A stretch of 64,000 bases of DNA. Source: Vibrio penaeicida (GTDB lineage Bacteria; Pseudomonadota; Gammaproteobacteria; Enterobacterales; Vibrionaceae). Location: positions 310,001 through 374,000 of the forward strand of contig NZ_JAUYVM010000003.1 of NCBI RefSeq assembly GCF_030689305.1, read 5' to 3'. The stretch's first letter is position 1; each line of letters opens with the position of its first letter. Positions 1 to 8,532 of this stretch are shown here, in pieces. Both the position numbers and the translations under genes were made by a program. The notes beneath the pieces are model-generated. The model was not told the DNA's origin. It ran no database searches and saw only the letters and a list, made by a program, of their open reading frames with translations.

Positions 1-191
1 TTAGATTGTCATGTTCGGTGTATTTTAGGTTGTAGCCATTGTGTGTTCTTTCTTGTTGGCTTACGATTGGCTTTTGAGTCATAGTTCGATAACTTCCAGC
101 CAATATGAGAACCAAGTAAGCAATTCACTTACAAGGAATGTGTTTGCAAGGAATGAGGCGAAAGGATTAGGCAAAAAATAAAGGGAAAGGC

Positions 192-1127
192 ATGCGTGTA
201 GCGATATTAAGTTACCCCAATGTGGCGCTGTTTGAATTGGCATGTGCAGTAGAGCTGTTTGGTCTGCCAAGACCGGAGTTTGAAAACTGGTATCAGTGCG
301 ATGTGGTGTCGTTTGAGTTCGATCCATTTGAATCTACGGCTGGGCTGCTGCTTCAAGCCAAGCAAGTAAGCAGCTTGAAAGGTTACGATATGCTGGTGGT
401 ACCAAGCTGGCCTGCTCAAGGTATGGAGATTCCTTCTGCGTTAAAAGAGGCGGTTACCGCGTTCCATCAGGCAGGAATGCGAATGGTCTCTTTCTGCTCT
501 GGTGCCTTTTTACTGGCAGAGCTAGGCGTATTTGATGGTCGGAACACCACAACGCATTGGCGATATGCCGATGCATTTCAACAGCGCTTTAAACACCTTC
601 ATTACATTGATGATGTCCTTTACGTATACGATGGAAATATAGGGTGCTCAGCGGGAAGCGCATCTGCGATCGATCTTGGGTTAGAGATCATTCGGCAGGA
701 TTATGGCTACGCCATCGCGAACCAAGTGGCGAGAAGGTTGGTGGTATCGGCACATCGGTTGGGAGGGCAATCCCAGTTTGTTGAAACTCCTATTTTGGAA
801 GTCCCCAATCAGTTTTCACATTCGATAGACTGGGCGCTTTCTCATCTCAATGAGAATATTGAGGTTGATGCGCTTGCTTCTCGGGCTAGCATGTCGCGTC
901 GAACTTTCGATCGTAAGTTTCGCACCAGTTTCAATTTAAGCCCCAAAGCATGGCTTACGCAGCAACGGCTTGAGAAAGCCAAAACGCTACTGGAAAACGA
1001 GCGCTACAGTGTCGAGAAAATCGCCGAGCTGAGTGGTTTTGAAAATGCCATAACCATGCGCCACCATTTTAGAAAGCAACTCAGTATCTCCCCAAATCAA
1101 TACCGAAATCAGTTTTCATCGATGTGA
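192..1127 (+). CDS. GlxA-type AraC-family transcriptional regulator
   Basis: A 311-residue cytoplasmic transcription regulator. Residues about 1-175 form a DJ-1/PfpI (class I glutamine amidotransferase-like) domain. It has the nucleophile-elbow sequence SFCSGAFLLAE with Cys102, followed by TTTHWRYAD, which is the usual GlxA signature. Residues about 205-308 are a two-helix AraC/XylS DNA-binding domain ending in the typical SGFENAITMRHHFRKQL stretch. Proteins of this architecture control metabolic genes, and the amidotransferase-like part is thought to sense a ligand. No adjacent gene points to the target. A second member of the same family lies at 4126-5040. Confidence 0.9.
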   Translation: MRVAILSYPNVALFELACAVELFGLPRPEFENWYQCDVVSFEFDPFESTAGLLLQAKQVSSLKGYDMLVVPSWPAQGMEIPSALKEAVTAFHQAGMRMVSFCSGAFLLAELGVFDGRNTTTHWRYADAFQQRFKHLHYIDDVLYVYDGNIGCSAGSASAIDLGLEIIRQDYGYAIANQVARRLVVSAHRLGGQSQFVETPILEVPNQFSHSIDWALSHLNENIEVDALASRASMSRRTFDRKFRTSFNLSPKAWLTQQRLEKAKTLLENERYSVEKIAELSGFENAITMRHHFRKQLSISPNQYRNQFSSM

Positions 1128-1322
1128 TACTTCGATTGTTTTTTGTGCGTATTATTTGTTTTCTTTAACGTTACGCTTGATGGACTGAGCTTTTTATAAA
1201 ACTTCATCGCAATTTTGAAAGTAAGTGTTGCTATGCACTCGAATTGTCTTAGTAACATGATACTGTTTCCAAAAATGATGAGTGCAACAGCACAGCTATG
1301 GCGACGGGTTAAGGGAATAATT

Positions 1323-1580
1323 GTGATTGATGTAATGGCTGTTTCAGGGCTTGTCCTGTTTCTGCTTGGAAGTGTGCTGATAGTCACAGAGGCGTTTCGA
1401 AAAAGTAAACTTTGGGGAGTTGGGTGCTTGCTGTTAGGCCCTTTAATGGGCGTTTTGTTCACGTTTCTCAATTGGGAAAAAGCAAAAATACCTACCGCAA
1501 TGTGGATCTGTGGATTGGTTCTTGTTTTACTGGTTTTCTTCAAACAGCAACTGGGTTTTCAAAGTGGCGTGAGCGTCTAG
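1323..1580 (+). CDS. Small membrane protein, unrecognised
   Basis: An 85-residue hydrophobic protein with about three predicted membrane helices (residues about 5-22, 32-48 and 57-73) separated by short charged loops. I chose the GTG at 1323 because AAGGGA lies six bases upstream. The same frame stays open back to a TTG at 1215, which would add 36 poorly hydrophobic residues. It lies 13 bases ahead of the acetyltransferase gene, so the two may be co-transcribed. I do not recognise the family and assign no function. Confidence 0.55.
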   Translation: MIDVMAVSGLVLFLLGSVLIVTEAFRKSKLWGVGCLLLGPLMGVLFTFLNWEKAKIPTAMWICGLVLVLLVFFKQQLGFQSGVSV

Positions 1581-1593
1581 GAGAAGCGAAGAA

Positions 1594-2094
1594 ATGTATC
1601 ATACAGAAAGGCTGATCATTCGACATTTTGAATTATCGGATGCGGAATTTATTATTCAGTTACTCAATGATCCATTGTTTGTCCTTTATATCGGCGATAG
1701 AAACGTACGCACGATTGATGATGCCGAGGATTATCTAGAGCGAATCACTCAAAGCTATGCCCAATTTGGCTTTGGTTTGAGTATGGTTATGTTAAAAGAT
1801 ACTCAAACACCTATTGGCATGTGTGGCATATTGAAACGCGATGAGCTTGAATTGCCCGATTTGGGGTACGCATTGCTTACTGAATACAATGGGAAAGGCT
1901 ACGGTACAGAAGCATGCAATGCTGTACTCAAAGATGGCTTGGAAAATCACGATGTCCGTGAAATATTGGCTGTGACTTTGCCAAATAATCTTGCTTCTAA
2001 TCAACTGCTTTTAAAGTTGGGGTTTACTCACCAAGGCACCCAATTACTCTACGGTGACAACAATAACCTTTATTTCCAAAAGCTTTCAAAATGA
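1594..2094 (+). CDS. GNAT N-acetyltransferase (RimJ/RimL-like)
   Basis: A 166-residue single-domain acetyl-CoA-dependent acetyltransferase of the Acetyltransf_3 type. It begins with the typical TERLIIRHFELSDAEFI strand-helix and has the acetyl-CoA binding region around residues 98-115 (GYALLTEYNGKGYGTEA). It ends with the ASNQLLLKLGF segment seen in RimJ-like enzymes. A GGAG ribosome site lies 12 bases before the ATG. The substrate cannot be read from sequence. Members act on ribosomal proteins, amino acids or small amines. Confidence 0.88.
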   Translation: MYHTERLIIRHFELSDAEFIIQLLNDPLFVLYIGDRNVRTIDDAEDYLERITQSYAQFGFGLSMVMLKDTQTPIGMCGILKRDELELPDLGYALLTEYNGKGYGTEACNAVLKDGLENHDVREILAVTLPNNLASNQLLLKLGFTHQGTQLLYGDNNNLYFQKLSK

Positions 2095-2195
2095 AAAAGG
2101 ATCGTTCAACGCAATAAACCTCTCTACTGTCACATTACTTAGTACTGATTCGCTTTAAAGTATATAAAAAATCAAAAGCTTATGTAGGAAGTAAT

Positions 2196-2606
2196 ATGTA
2201 CAAAGGAAGTTGCTTGTGTGGCAGTGTCGAACTCTCAATACAAGGGAAAATAACCGACATTATTCATTGCCACTGTTCTCTGTGTCGAAAGTCCAGCGGT
2301 ACAGCATTTGCGACCAATGGGTTTGTGAATACGAGTGATTTTGAAATTACTAAAGGCAAAGAGTTACTCAGCTTCTTCGAAGTAAAGCCCGGTAAAAAAA
2401 GACATTTTTGCAAACAATGTGCGTCCCCGATATACAGCTCCAACGACGAAAATCCAAGTCAAATCCGAATCCGATTAGGGATTTTGGATTCAGATATCGA
2501 AGAAAAACCCATCTCTCACAACTTTGTTACCTCAAAAGCCAATTGGGATAGCTTAAATGAAGAACTCCCTCACTACGAGCGTCATGAACCAAGCCGCAGT
2601 AAGTAG
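2196..2606 (+). CDS. GFA-family (glutathione-dependent formaldehyde-activating-like) zinc protein
   Basis: A 136-residue protein of the GFA/CENP-V fold. The zinc ligands are visible as SCLCG near residues 6-8, HCHCSLC near residues 25-30, and FCKQCASPIY near residues 72-75. The founding enzyme speeds formation of S-hydroxymethylglutathione. Most bacterial homologues of this size have no demonstrated activity, so only the family call is firm. It appears to be a single-gene unit, separated by about 100 bases from the upstream acetyltransferase gene. Confidence 0.85.
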   Translation: MYKGSCLCGSVELSIQGKITDIIHCHCSLCRKSSGTAFATNGFVNTSDFEITKGKELLSFFEVKPGKKRHFCKQCASPIYSSNDENPSQIRIRLGILDSDIEEKPISHNFVTSKANWDSLNEELPHYERHEPSRSK

Positions 2607-2762
2607 CCGTTAATAAAAGAAAAGATGCGCTAATCTGTCGTCCTAATTTTTGGGATATATAGCATTTTTATAAAGTATCATATGATACTGTATGAGCATT
2701 TCAGCGAATGGAGCAATATTTGTCTTTCTTTCCATTCGCAATCTCATAGAGAAGGTATTGAT

Positions 2763-3401
2763 ATGAATTCTTTTCCAAGTATGCAGCAGCCAGAAGGCAG
2801 TCTATATTGTGGCGCTTACTGTGTTGTTGCAACACTTTATGCTTTCGGTAAGTTGCCATTTACTGCACCTCTATCCTTGAATCGCTATGACGCTCTGAAA
2901 AAGTCCTTTACAGGATCAAAAATGGAGATTGTAGACAGTTCCAACTTGGTCGATCTAGCGCTAGAACTCTATAAAGTGACAGGCATTTTAACGCCAGGTC
3001 CTAACCCAAGTTATGTTGACGGTGCAGAGAACAACTCACTTGGTGCCATGCTGAGTATCTTGAACCAGTGTGATTTGAAGACGGAGGTTGTCTTTAAAAA
3101 TGAAGAGACATTGGAACAAATTCGCAGCGCATTTCCAATTGAAATTGAGTTGATTGAAAAGCAAGGCGTCCCCATTTCTCTACTGGACAATAATGACTCT
3201 ACCCCTTCGGACAGTGTGCTCATTTCAGTTATTGCGTATCCCGAGTTGCATTACGTGGTGAATAATCATCAGGGGGAATGGTTTGACTCGGATTTAGAAG
3301 CACACCTGTTCCATTGGGATAGAATTGAAAGCTGGGACGAAAGCAATAATAAGCGTGAAGGGGCATCTTGGTTAGGTGTATCCATTCGAGTATCCGAGTA
3401 G
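2763..3401 (+). CDS. Papain-like cysteine hydrolase candidate (orphan)
   Basis: A 212-residue protein with no signal peptide. The N-terminal segment QPEGSLYCGAYCVVATLYAF resembles the Gln...Cys-Gly helix start of papain-fold hydrolases, with Cys16 as the possible nucleophile. A later ELHYVVNNHQGEWFDSD segment gives a possible His163 and an Asp at 175 or 177 in the usual order. I chose the ATG at 2763 over the in-frame ATG at 2682 because AGAAGG precedes it and homology-like sequence begins there. I do not recognise a named family. A peptidase, transglutaminase or effector role is inference only. Confidence 0.6.
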   Translation: MNSFPSMQQPEGSLYCGAYCVVATLYAFGKLPFTAPLSLNRYDALKKSFTGSKMEIVDSSNLVDLALELYKVTGILTPGPNPSYVDGAENNSLGAMLSILNQCDLKTEVVFKNEETLEQIRSAFPIEIELIEKQGVPISLLDNNDSTPSDSVLISVIAYPELHYVVNNHQGEWFDSDLEAHLFHWDRIESWDESNNKREGASWLGVSIRVSE

Positions 3402-3479
3402 TTGCCAACCTATTCAATCATGCCCATGTAACCATGCAACCGAAGCATCAAATGGTGCTCCGGTTCAATGTTTATAAAA

Positions 3480-4028
3480 TTATGCTTTTGACAAAAACGC
3501 AGCCAGAGGTTTGATATTCGCAAGTAAGGTTAGTTCCGCCAGTGCCGTTTCATGAACGGTATAGGCTGGAATGGTTTTACCTCCTAACTCTAACGCTTTT
3601 GTTGCGCACGCATCCTGAATCACTGTGGTTTGGAAGCCACGTTCCATTGCAGCTCGAGTAGTAGTGCTCACACACATGTGAGTCATCATTCCTGCGATAA
3701 CGACATGTTCGATTCCTAATTTACGCAGCGTATTTTCAAGATCGGTTTCCCAGAAAGAGTTAGGGTAGTGTTTAGTCAATACGGTTTCCTGAGGCTTGGG
3801 GGCGACTGAGGAGTGAATTTCTTGCCCTTTTGTGTCTGGTAGCATAAATCCTAATTCTGGGTTTGCGGCCAAATGTTGGATATGGATGATGGGGCGCTCT
3901 GCATTTCTAAACTCATTGAGTAATTGCTGCGCCTTAGTGGCGGCTTCTATCGGGTTTTCTAATGGCAGAGCTCCGCCTTCAAAGTAATCGTTTTGAATGT
4001 CGATGAGTACTAACGCTGTTTTTTCCAT
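3480..4028 (-). CDS. Isochorismatase-family cysteine hydrolase
   Basis: A 182-residue hydrolase of the isochorismatase superfamily. The family's catalytic triad is in place: Asp10 in LVLIDIQNDYF, Lys86 in VLTKHYPNSFWETDL, and Cys119 in AGMMTHMCVSTTTRAA. The oxyanion-hole cis-peptide region precedes the Cys. Family members hydrolyse amides or ethers such as nicotinamide, N-carbamoylsarcosine or isochorismate, and the substrate here is not determined. It is divergent from the GlxA-type regulator at 4126, with 97 bases between them. That arrangement suggests the regulator controls it. Confidence 0.88.
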   Translation of the reverse strand: MEKTALVLIDIQNDYFEGGALPLENPIEAATKAQQLLNEFRNAERPIIHIQHLAANPELGFMLPDTKGQEIHSSVAPKPQETVLTKHYPNSFWETDLENTLRKLGIEHVVIAGMMTHMCVSTTTRAAMERGFQTTVIQDACATKALELGGKTIPAYTVHETALAELTLLANIKPLAAFLSKA

Positions 4029-4125
4029 GAGTCATTATCCTCGTTGAGTATTAACAACAATGTACGCTCTGACTGGTGGATGATTAATGGCGTAAATAGA
4101 CTTTTTGTGGTTAAATTTCGCCATT

Positions 4126-5040
4126 ATGAAAATGCTTAATATCTATATACTGACGTTTCCCGAAGTAATGCCCTCAGCCTTGCAAGGGCTAAAAGACTTA
4201 TTTCGAATTGCCAACAAGCATGTTGGCAGTGATTTTTTTATCGTTCAGGAATTGTCTTGTGAGAGTGTGTTACCTCTTGATGGGAAAGGACTCATTTTCA
4301 TACCGCCTTGTTTATCTGATGAATTACCTGATTTCCAGTCGGAGAATGTGATCTCACTTATCCAAAGCTGGCACCGTGCAGGAGCTGTCGTCGTATCTTC
4401 TTGTGCCAGCGTATTTTGGTTAGCGAATGCAGGATTGCTTGATGGAAAATATGCCACCACGCATTGGCGGTTGTGCGACCGGTTGGAAAAAGATCACCCT
4501 TCAATTGCTAAAGTCTGCGCGCATGAGATGTTGGTGGATGAAGGAAAGGTGGTTACAGCCGCGGGGCTGTACGCGTTTCAAGATTTGGCGTTGCATGTTA
4601 TGGCTAGATACGTCAACTTTGAGCTAGCAAAACAAGTTGCGGATTATTGTTTACTGGATTTTAAAGGCCGAATGCAGGCTTACTATCAAAGATTCATACC
4701 GGATTTGACTCATGGCGATGCCATCGTTGTGAAAGCGCAACAATATTGCGATGCGCATTATCGGGAAGAGCTATCCGTTTCAAGCATTGCTAAGCACTGC
4801 CATATAAGTGAGCGAAGTTTGTTGCGCCGATTTAAAAGTGCGACGGGTTGTACGCCTAAGCAATACATTATTCAGCTTAGGGTAGAGCACGCTAAGCAAT
4901 TGATAGAACTTGAACACATAACTATTGAAGCTGTTGGCGCATCCGTAGGGTATTTAGACGTCAGTAACTTCACTAAATTATTTAAAAAAACAACGGGAAT
5001 TACCCCTGCTGAATTCAAACAGCGATCCGGCAAAAAATAA
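4126..5040 (+). CDS. GlxA-type AraC-family transcriptional regulator
   Basis: A regulator of about 304 residues with an N-terminal DJ-1/PfpI-like domain (VVVSSCASVFWLANAGLLDG, then ATTHWRL) and a C-terminal AraC helix-turn-helix region (SVSSIAKHCHISERSLLRRF and a second helix ending NFTKLFKKTTGITPAEF). I start it at the ATG at 4126. An in-frame ATG at 4105 would add seven residues unlike the family N-terminus. It diverges from the isochorismatase-like gene and is followed after eight bases by a GNAT gene, so it may regulate either or both. Confidence 0.9.
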   Translation: MKMLNIYILTFPEVMPSALQGLKDLFRIANKHVGSDFFIVQELSCESVLPLDGKGLIFIPPCLSDELPDFQSENVISLIQSWHRAGAVVVSSCASVFWLANAGLLDGKYATTHWRLCDRLEKDHPSIAKVCAHEMLVDEGKVVTAAGLYAFQDLALHVMARYVNFELAKQVADYCLLDFKGRMQAYYQRFIPDLTHGDAIVVKAQQYCDAHYREELSVSSIAKHCHISERSLLRRFKSATGCTPKQYIIQLRVEHAKQLIELEHITIEAVGASVGYLDVSNFTKLFKKTTGITPAEFKQRSGKK

Positions 5041-5048
5041 GAAAAACT

Positions 5049-5468
5049 ATGATTAGACCAGTTAAAAGCCAAGAGATTGAAGCCGTATTAGACATATGGC
5101 TGACCGCGTCGATTCAGGCGCACGACTTTATCGAAGCAGAGTTTTGGCGAAGCCAACTAGATAACATGCGCAACGTATATCTTCCCGCATCGGAAGTCTT
5201 TGTTTATGAACAGGCGAGCGGCGTTGTTGGTTTCTATGCGTTGTATGAAGACAATCTAGCCGCCATTTTTGTTGCGCCAAGTTGTCAGGGAAAAGGCGTG
5301 GGGAAAGCGCTGATCGCGGATGCAAAAGCACGGCGCCAATCGCTTACTTTGTCGGTGTACAAAGATAATCAAGCCAGTTACCAATTTTACGTTTCGCAAG
5401 GGTTTAACGTGGTCAGCGAGCAAGAAGATGAGCATACTGGGCATCTCGAAATTACGATGACGTTATGA
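5049..5468 (+). CDS. GNAT N-acetyltransferase
   Basis: A 139-residue acetyltransferase. The acetyl-CoA pyrophosphate loop is visible as SCQGKGVGKALI around residues 79-90. The protein ends with the YKDNQASYQFYVSQGFNVV segment common to YjaB/YhbS-like enzymes, which often act on small amines or peptides. It starts eight bases after the upstream AraC regulator and is followed 21 bases later by another GNAT gene, so the three may form one transcript. The substrate is unknown. Confidence 0.88.
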   Translation: MIRPVKSQEIEAVLDIWLTASIQAHDFIEAEFWRSQLDNMRNVYLPASEVFVYEQASGVVGFYALYEDNLAAIFVAPSCQGKGVGKALIADAKARRQSLTLSVYKDNQASYQFYVSQGFNVVSEQEDEHTGHLEITMTL

Positions 5469-5489
5469 TTGATTACGGCAGGATTTTAG

Positions 5490-5972
5490 ATGGAACTGAT
5501 CCCTTTCAGGCAAGAACACGCAAACACAATTTCCCAATGGTTTCTGACTAAAGAAGAGTTTTTAGCATGGGGAGGACGCGTCTTCATATGGCCACTGACG
5601 GCTGAAGCGATTTGCCTGCGCTCATGTGAGACATCGTTATCCTTTTTTGTGTTGATAGATAAGAGAGAACTGGTTGGATTTATTGAACTAAACCGTATTT
5701 CGGATAACGAAACTAGGCTGTGTCGCATAGCGGTAAACCCTGATGTCCGAGGTCAGGGCGTCGGCAAGGAACTGGTTCGCTCCGCCATAAGAGAGATACA
5801 ACAGAGCCACAGTGCTAAACACATCACATTGGCCGTGTTTCATTCCAATAAGTCGGCGAAAAGGTGTTATGAATCTGTAGGGTTCAAAGTGGTGGATAAG
5901 CCGCCGTATTACAAAACGTTTGATGGGGTCAAATGGCCAATCTTCCAAATGGCTTTCGATGTTTTGACGTAA
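5490..5972 (+). CDS. GNAT N-acetyltransferase
   Basis: A 160-residue acetyltransferase. The N-terminal part (MELIPFRQEHANTISQWF) resembles RimI/RimJ-type enzymes. The acetyl-CoA loop is NPDVRGQGVGKELV near residues 88-101, followed by NKSAKRCYESVGFKVV. It lies 21 bases downstream of another GNAT gene, and the two proteins differ enough that this is not a recent tandem duplication. The substrate is not predictable. Confidence 0.88.
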   Translation: MELIPFRQEHANTISQWFLTKEEFLAWGGRVFIWPLTAEAICLRSCETSLSFFVLIDKRELVGFIELNRISDNETRLCRIAVNPDVRGQGVGKELVRSAIREIQQSHSAKHITLAVFHSNKSAKRCYESVGFKVVDKPPYYKTFDGVKWPIFQMAFDVLT

Positions 5973-6153
5973 TGCCTCCCAATTCACCTTTTCTTTTTCC
6001 ATCGAATCAAAACGATACGCTTCATTCTGAGTTTCTATCGCCTTCAATTAGATCACTATATTGTATAGCTTCTATACTTTTTTAGTATGAAGTTGCTTTA
6101 CTGCTCATATGGAGCTGGTTAAAGCTCGATGCCAGAAAAGAGAGATAAGAATA

Positions 6154-6894
6154 ATGAAAAAGTGGATCGTAATTTTTTTTGTAATGTCCTGTCATTTCTT
6201 CGCAAACGCAAGTGCCGCTGAGGAAAAACCCGTTAATGTTGGGTTTGTTGTGGGTATTCCGCCCTTTGTTGTAGGGGATTCGGGGATTCTAGTGGATCTC
6301 GTTACAGAAGCGCTGGGGAGATCGGGGTACAAGGTTGTCAATTATGAATTCCCCAGTAAACAATTCGATCAAGATCCACTTAACGCTTTTGAAGAGCTTG
6401 ATATCTTCATCGGTACACCACTTAGCTTTAGAGTCGATTATTCTTACGGTAAGGTTTACGAGTTCGATAATGTGGCGGTTTCTAAAGCCTCTAGTCAGTT
6501 AAAAATAGACAGGATTTCCGACCTTAAAGGCAAATATATAGTGGGCTTTAACAACGCCAATCAGCACTTAAAAGAGCCGTTCACTACTTTTCATAATCAA
6601 GAACTCAAGAATTGGGAAGGATACAAAGAAATAGAAAATCAGCAGTCGCAATTCGACATGCTGATGAAAGATCGCACTCAAGTGATTCTACTTGATAGAA
6701 GCATGGCGTATTACTATGCCCGTCGCGCTGGTGTTAAAAATATGGAAGGCTTAGTTTTCCACGAGATATTCCCCCTCAAAAACGCCATTTATGTTGTAGG
6801 CCGTGATCAAGAGTACATCCAGCTTATATCATCCAATCTCGAAAGCATGAGAAAAGATGGGAAGCTTGATGAGCTGTTGAAAAACTACAGATAG
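6154..6894 (+). CDS. Periplasmic solute-binding protein (SBP_bac_3 family)
   Basis: A secreted protein of about 246 residues with an N-terminal signal peptide (MKKWIVIFFVMSCHFFANAS-AAEEK). The rest is a family 3 bilobed binding domain of the amino-acid/polar-solute type. I chose the ATG at 6154, which begins the signal peptide, over the in-frame ATG at 6109. The gene ends seven bases before a sensor histidine kinase and no ABC permease is near. Its likely role is therefore to feed ligand information to the kinase rather than to transport. The ligand is unknown. Confidence 0.82.
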   Translation: MKKWIVIFFVMSCHFFANASAAEEKPVNVGFVVGIPPFVVGDSGILVDLVTEALGRSGYKVVNYEFPSKQFDQDPLNAFEELDIFIGTPLSFRVDYSYGKVYEFDNVAVSKASSQLKIDRISDLKGKYIVGFNNANQHLKEPFTTFHNQELKNWEGYKEIENQQSQFDMLMKDRTQVILLDRSMAYYYARRAGVKNMEGLVFHEIFPLKNAIYVVGRDQEYIQLISSNLESMRKDGKLDELLKNYR

Positions 6895-6900
6895 CGTTTT

Positions 6901-8532
6901 ATGGATAAGGCTGGGGCAACACAATCCAAGCTTCCTAGAGCTAGGTCTATAAATAAACGGTTAGCATTTAGAATCGTTATGTTTAGTTCGCTAGTCACGG
7001 TCTTTATTACGGCTTTTCAGCTGTATACGGATTATGCGATTGATAAAAAGAACATCAATTCCAGTCAGGAATACATCTTCTCATCCTACCAAGATGCGTT
7101 GCAAACCAGCTTATGGGTTTTAAACAGTGATCTCATTGAATCGCAAGTCAATGGGATCATCAGCATTCCTGAAATAACGTATGTTCATATTGAAAGTAAA
7201 GATGGCGACGTTTGGAGTTCTGGCATCAAGTTAGACAAACATATTGTCAAACAATCGGTTGTTTTGCAGCATGAATATCTTGGCGGAAAAGTGATCGATA
7301 TTGGTACATTGACGATTCAGTCTGATTTGAGTGTCGTTTACCAAAAGCTGCTAAACAAAGGCTTTCTAATCTTGATGTCGAATGGTTTGAAAACCTTCTT
7401 TGTTGCAGGGTTCATTATCTTCATCGTGAGCCGACTGGTGACGAATCCTCTCAATCAAATGAGCCAATATTTTAGAGGGTATCAGTTTAAGCAAATTAAC
7501 CCGCCAATGGTGATTGAAAGAAACAAACAATACGGCGATGAGATTGATTTTATGGTGTCCATCGTAAACAAAATGTGCTCTGAGCTCACACAGTCTTACG
7601 ATGTATTGATGGAATCCAGAAAGCAATTAGCCGAAGCTTTGGATGACAAGCAGAAGCTGTTAGAGAAAGAGATCCGCTTTAAAGAAAACTTAGAAGTCAT
7701 GGTTCAAGATAGAACGGCGGCATTAGAATCGACGTTGGATGAACTAAAATCTGCGCAAAAAAGCATTGTCGAGCAAGAGAAAATGGCGTCGCTAGGTGGT
7801 TTGGTGGGCGGAGTTGCACATGAAATAAACACGCCGCTGGGGATCAGTATTACCGCGAGTTCATTTCTCGAAGATCAGATAACAGGATTATCAAAGGACT
7901 TTGACTCTGGAAAGCTGACGCGTTCAAAATTTGCGGCTTCAATGCAAGACATTTCAGAGTCGGTATCTATCTTAACGTCGAATTTGCAACGAGCCGAAGT
8001 GTTGGTTTCGAGCTTTAAGCAAGTAGCCGTCGATCAATCCGATCAGTCCTATCAACGCTTTTTGTTTAAAGAGCATTTAGAGAAGCTGATTGTTTCACTT
8101 TCGCACGAACTTAAGTTGCACGACGCGAAAATTGAGGTTCAGTGTGAAGACAGCTTGAGCGTAGAAAGCTACCCCAGTGCCTACGTTCAAATCTTTACAA
8201 ACTTAATTACCAACAGCTTGAAACATGGGTTTGATGATTGGGGGGGAGAACGGTGTATATCTATCGCCATTGCATCGGATACTGAAAATTTGGTTATTGA
8301 CTATCGTGACACTGGGAAAGGCATTTCAAGCGAAGTGAACGATCGAATATTTGAGCCATTTGTGACAACAAAACGAGGTAAAGGTGGAACGGGGCTAGGG
8401 GCGAATATTGTCTATAACCTTGTAACGCAGTTGCTCAAAGGACAAATTGAAAGCAATAGCGATATTGAATCTGGTGCTCAATTCATCATTACTGCTCCTT
8501 TGGACTTGGCTTCTACGTCCTACGTTATTTAG
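6901..8532 (+). CDS. Membrane sensor histidine kinase
   Basis: A 543-residue two-component kinase. It has a membrane helix near residues 25-45, a periplasmic sensor region of about 115 residues, and a second helix near 160-180. A HAMP-like linker and a coiled coil (about 235-295) follow. The H-box GGVAHEINTPLG places the phospho-acceptor at His307. The ATPase part has an N-box (FTNLITNSLKHGF), G1 (DYRDTGKGIS), F-box and G2 (GKGGTGLGANIVYNL). No receiver domain or response regulator gene is adjacent, so it is an orphan kinase paired with the upstream binding protein. Its last eight bases overlap the end of the convergent lysR gene. Confidence 0.92.
   Translation: MDKAGATQSKLPRARSINKRLAFRIVMFSSLVTVFITAFQLYTDYAIDKKNINSSQEYIFSSYQDALQTSLWVLNSDLIESQVNGIISIPEITYVHIESKDGDVWSSGIKLDKHIVKQSVVLQHEYLGGKVIDIGTLTIQSDLSVVYQKLLNKGFLILMSNGLKTFFVAGFIIFIVSRLVTNPLNQMSQYFRGYQFKQINPPMVIERNKQYGDEIDFMVSIVNKMCSELTQSYDVLMESRKQLAEALDDKQKLLEKEIRFKENLEVMVQDRTAALESTLDELKSAQKSIVEQEKMASLGGLVGGVAHEINTPLGISITASSFLEDQITGLSKDFDSGKLTRSKFAASMQDISESVSILTSNLQRAEVLVSSFKQVAVDQSDQSYQRFLFKEHLEKLIVSLSHELKLHDAKIEVQCEDSLSVESYPSAYVQIFTNLITNSLKHGFDDWGGERCISIAIASDTENLVIDYRDTGKGISSEVNDRIFEPFVTTKRGKGGTGLGANIVYNLVTQLLKGQIESNSDIESGAQFIITAPLDLASTSYVI

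Noticed and set aside
1..191. End of an upstream gene at the left edge
   Set aside because: All frames contain stops and no conserved protein sequence is visible. It is probably only the promoter region of the AraC-type gene.
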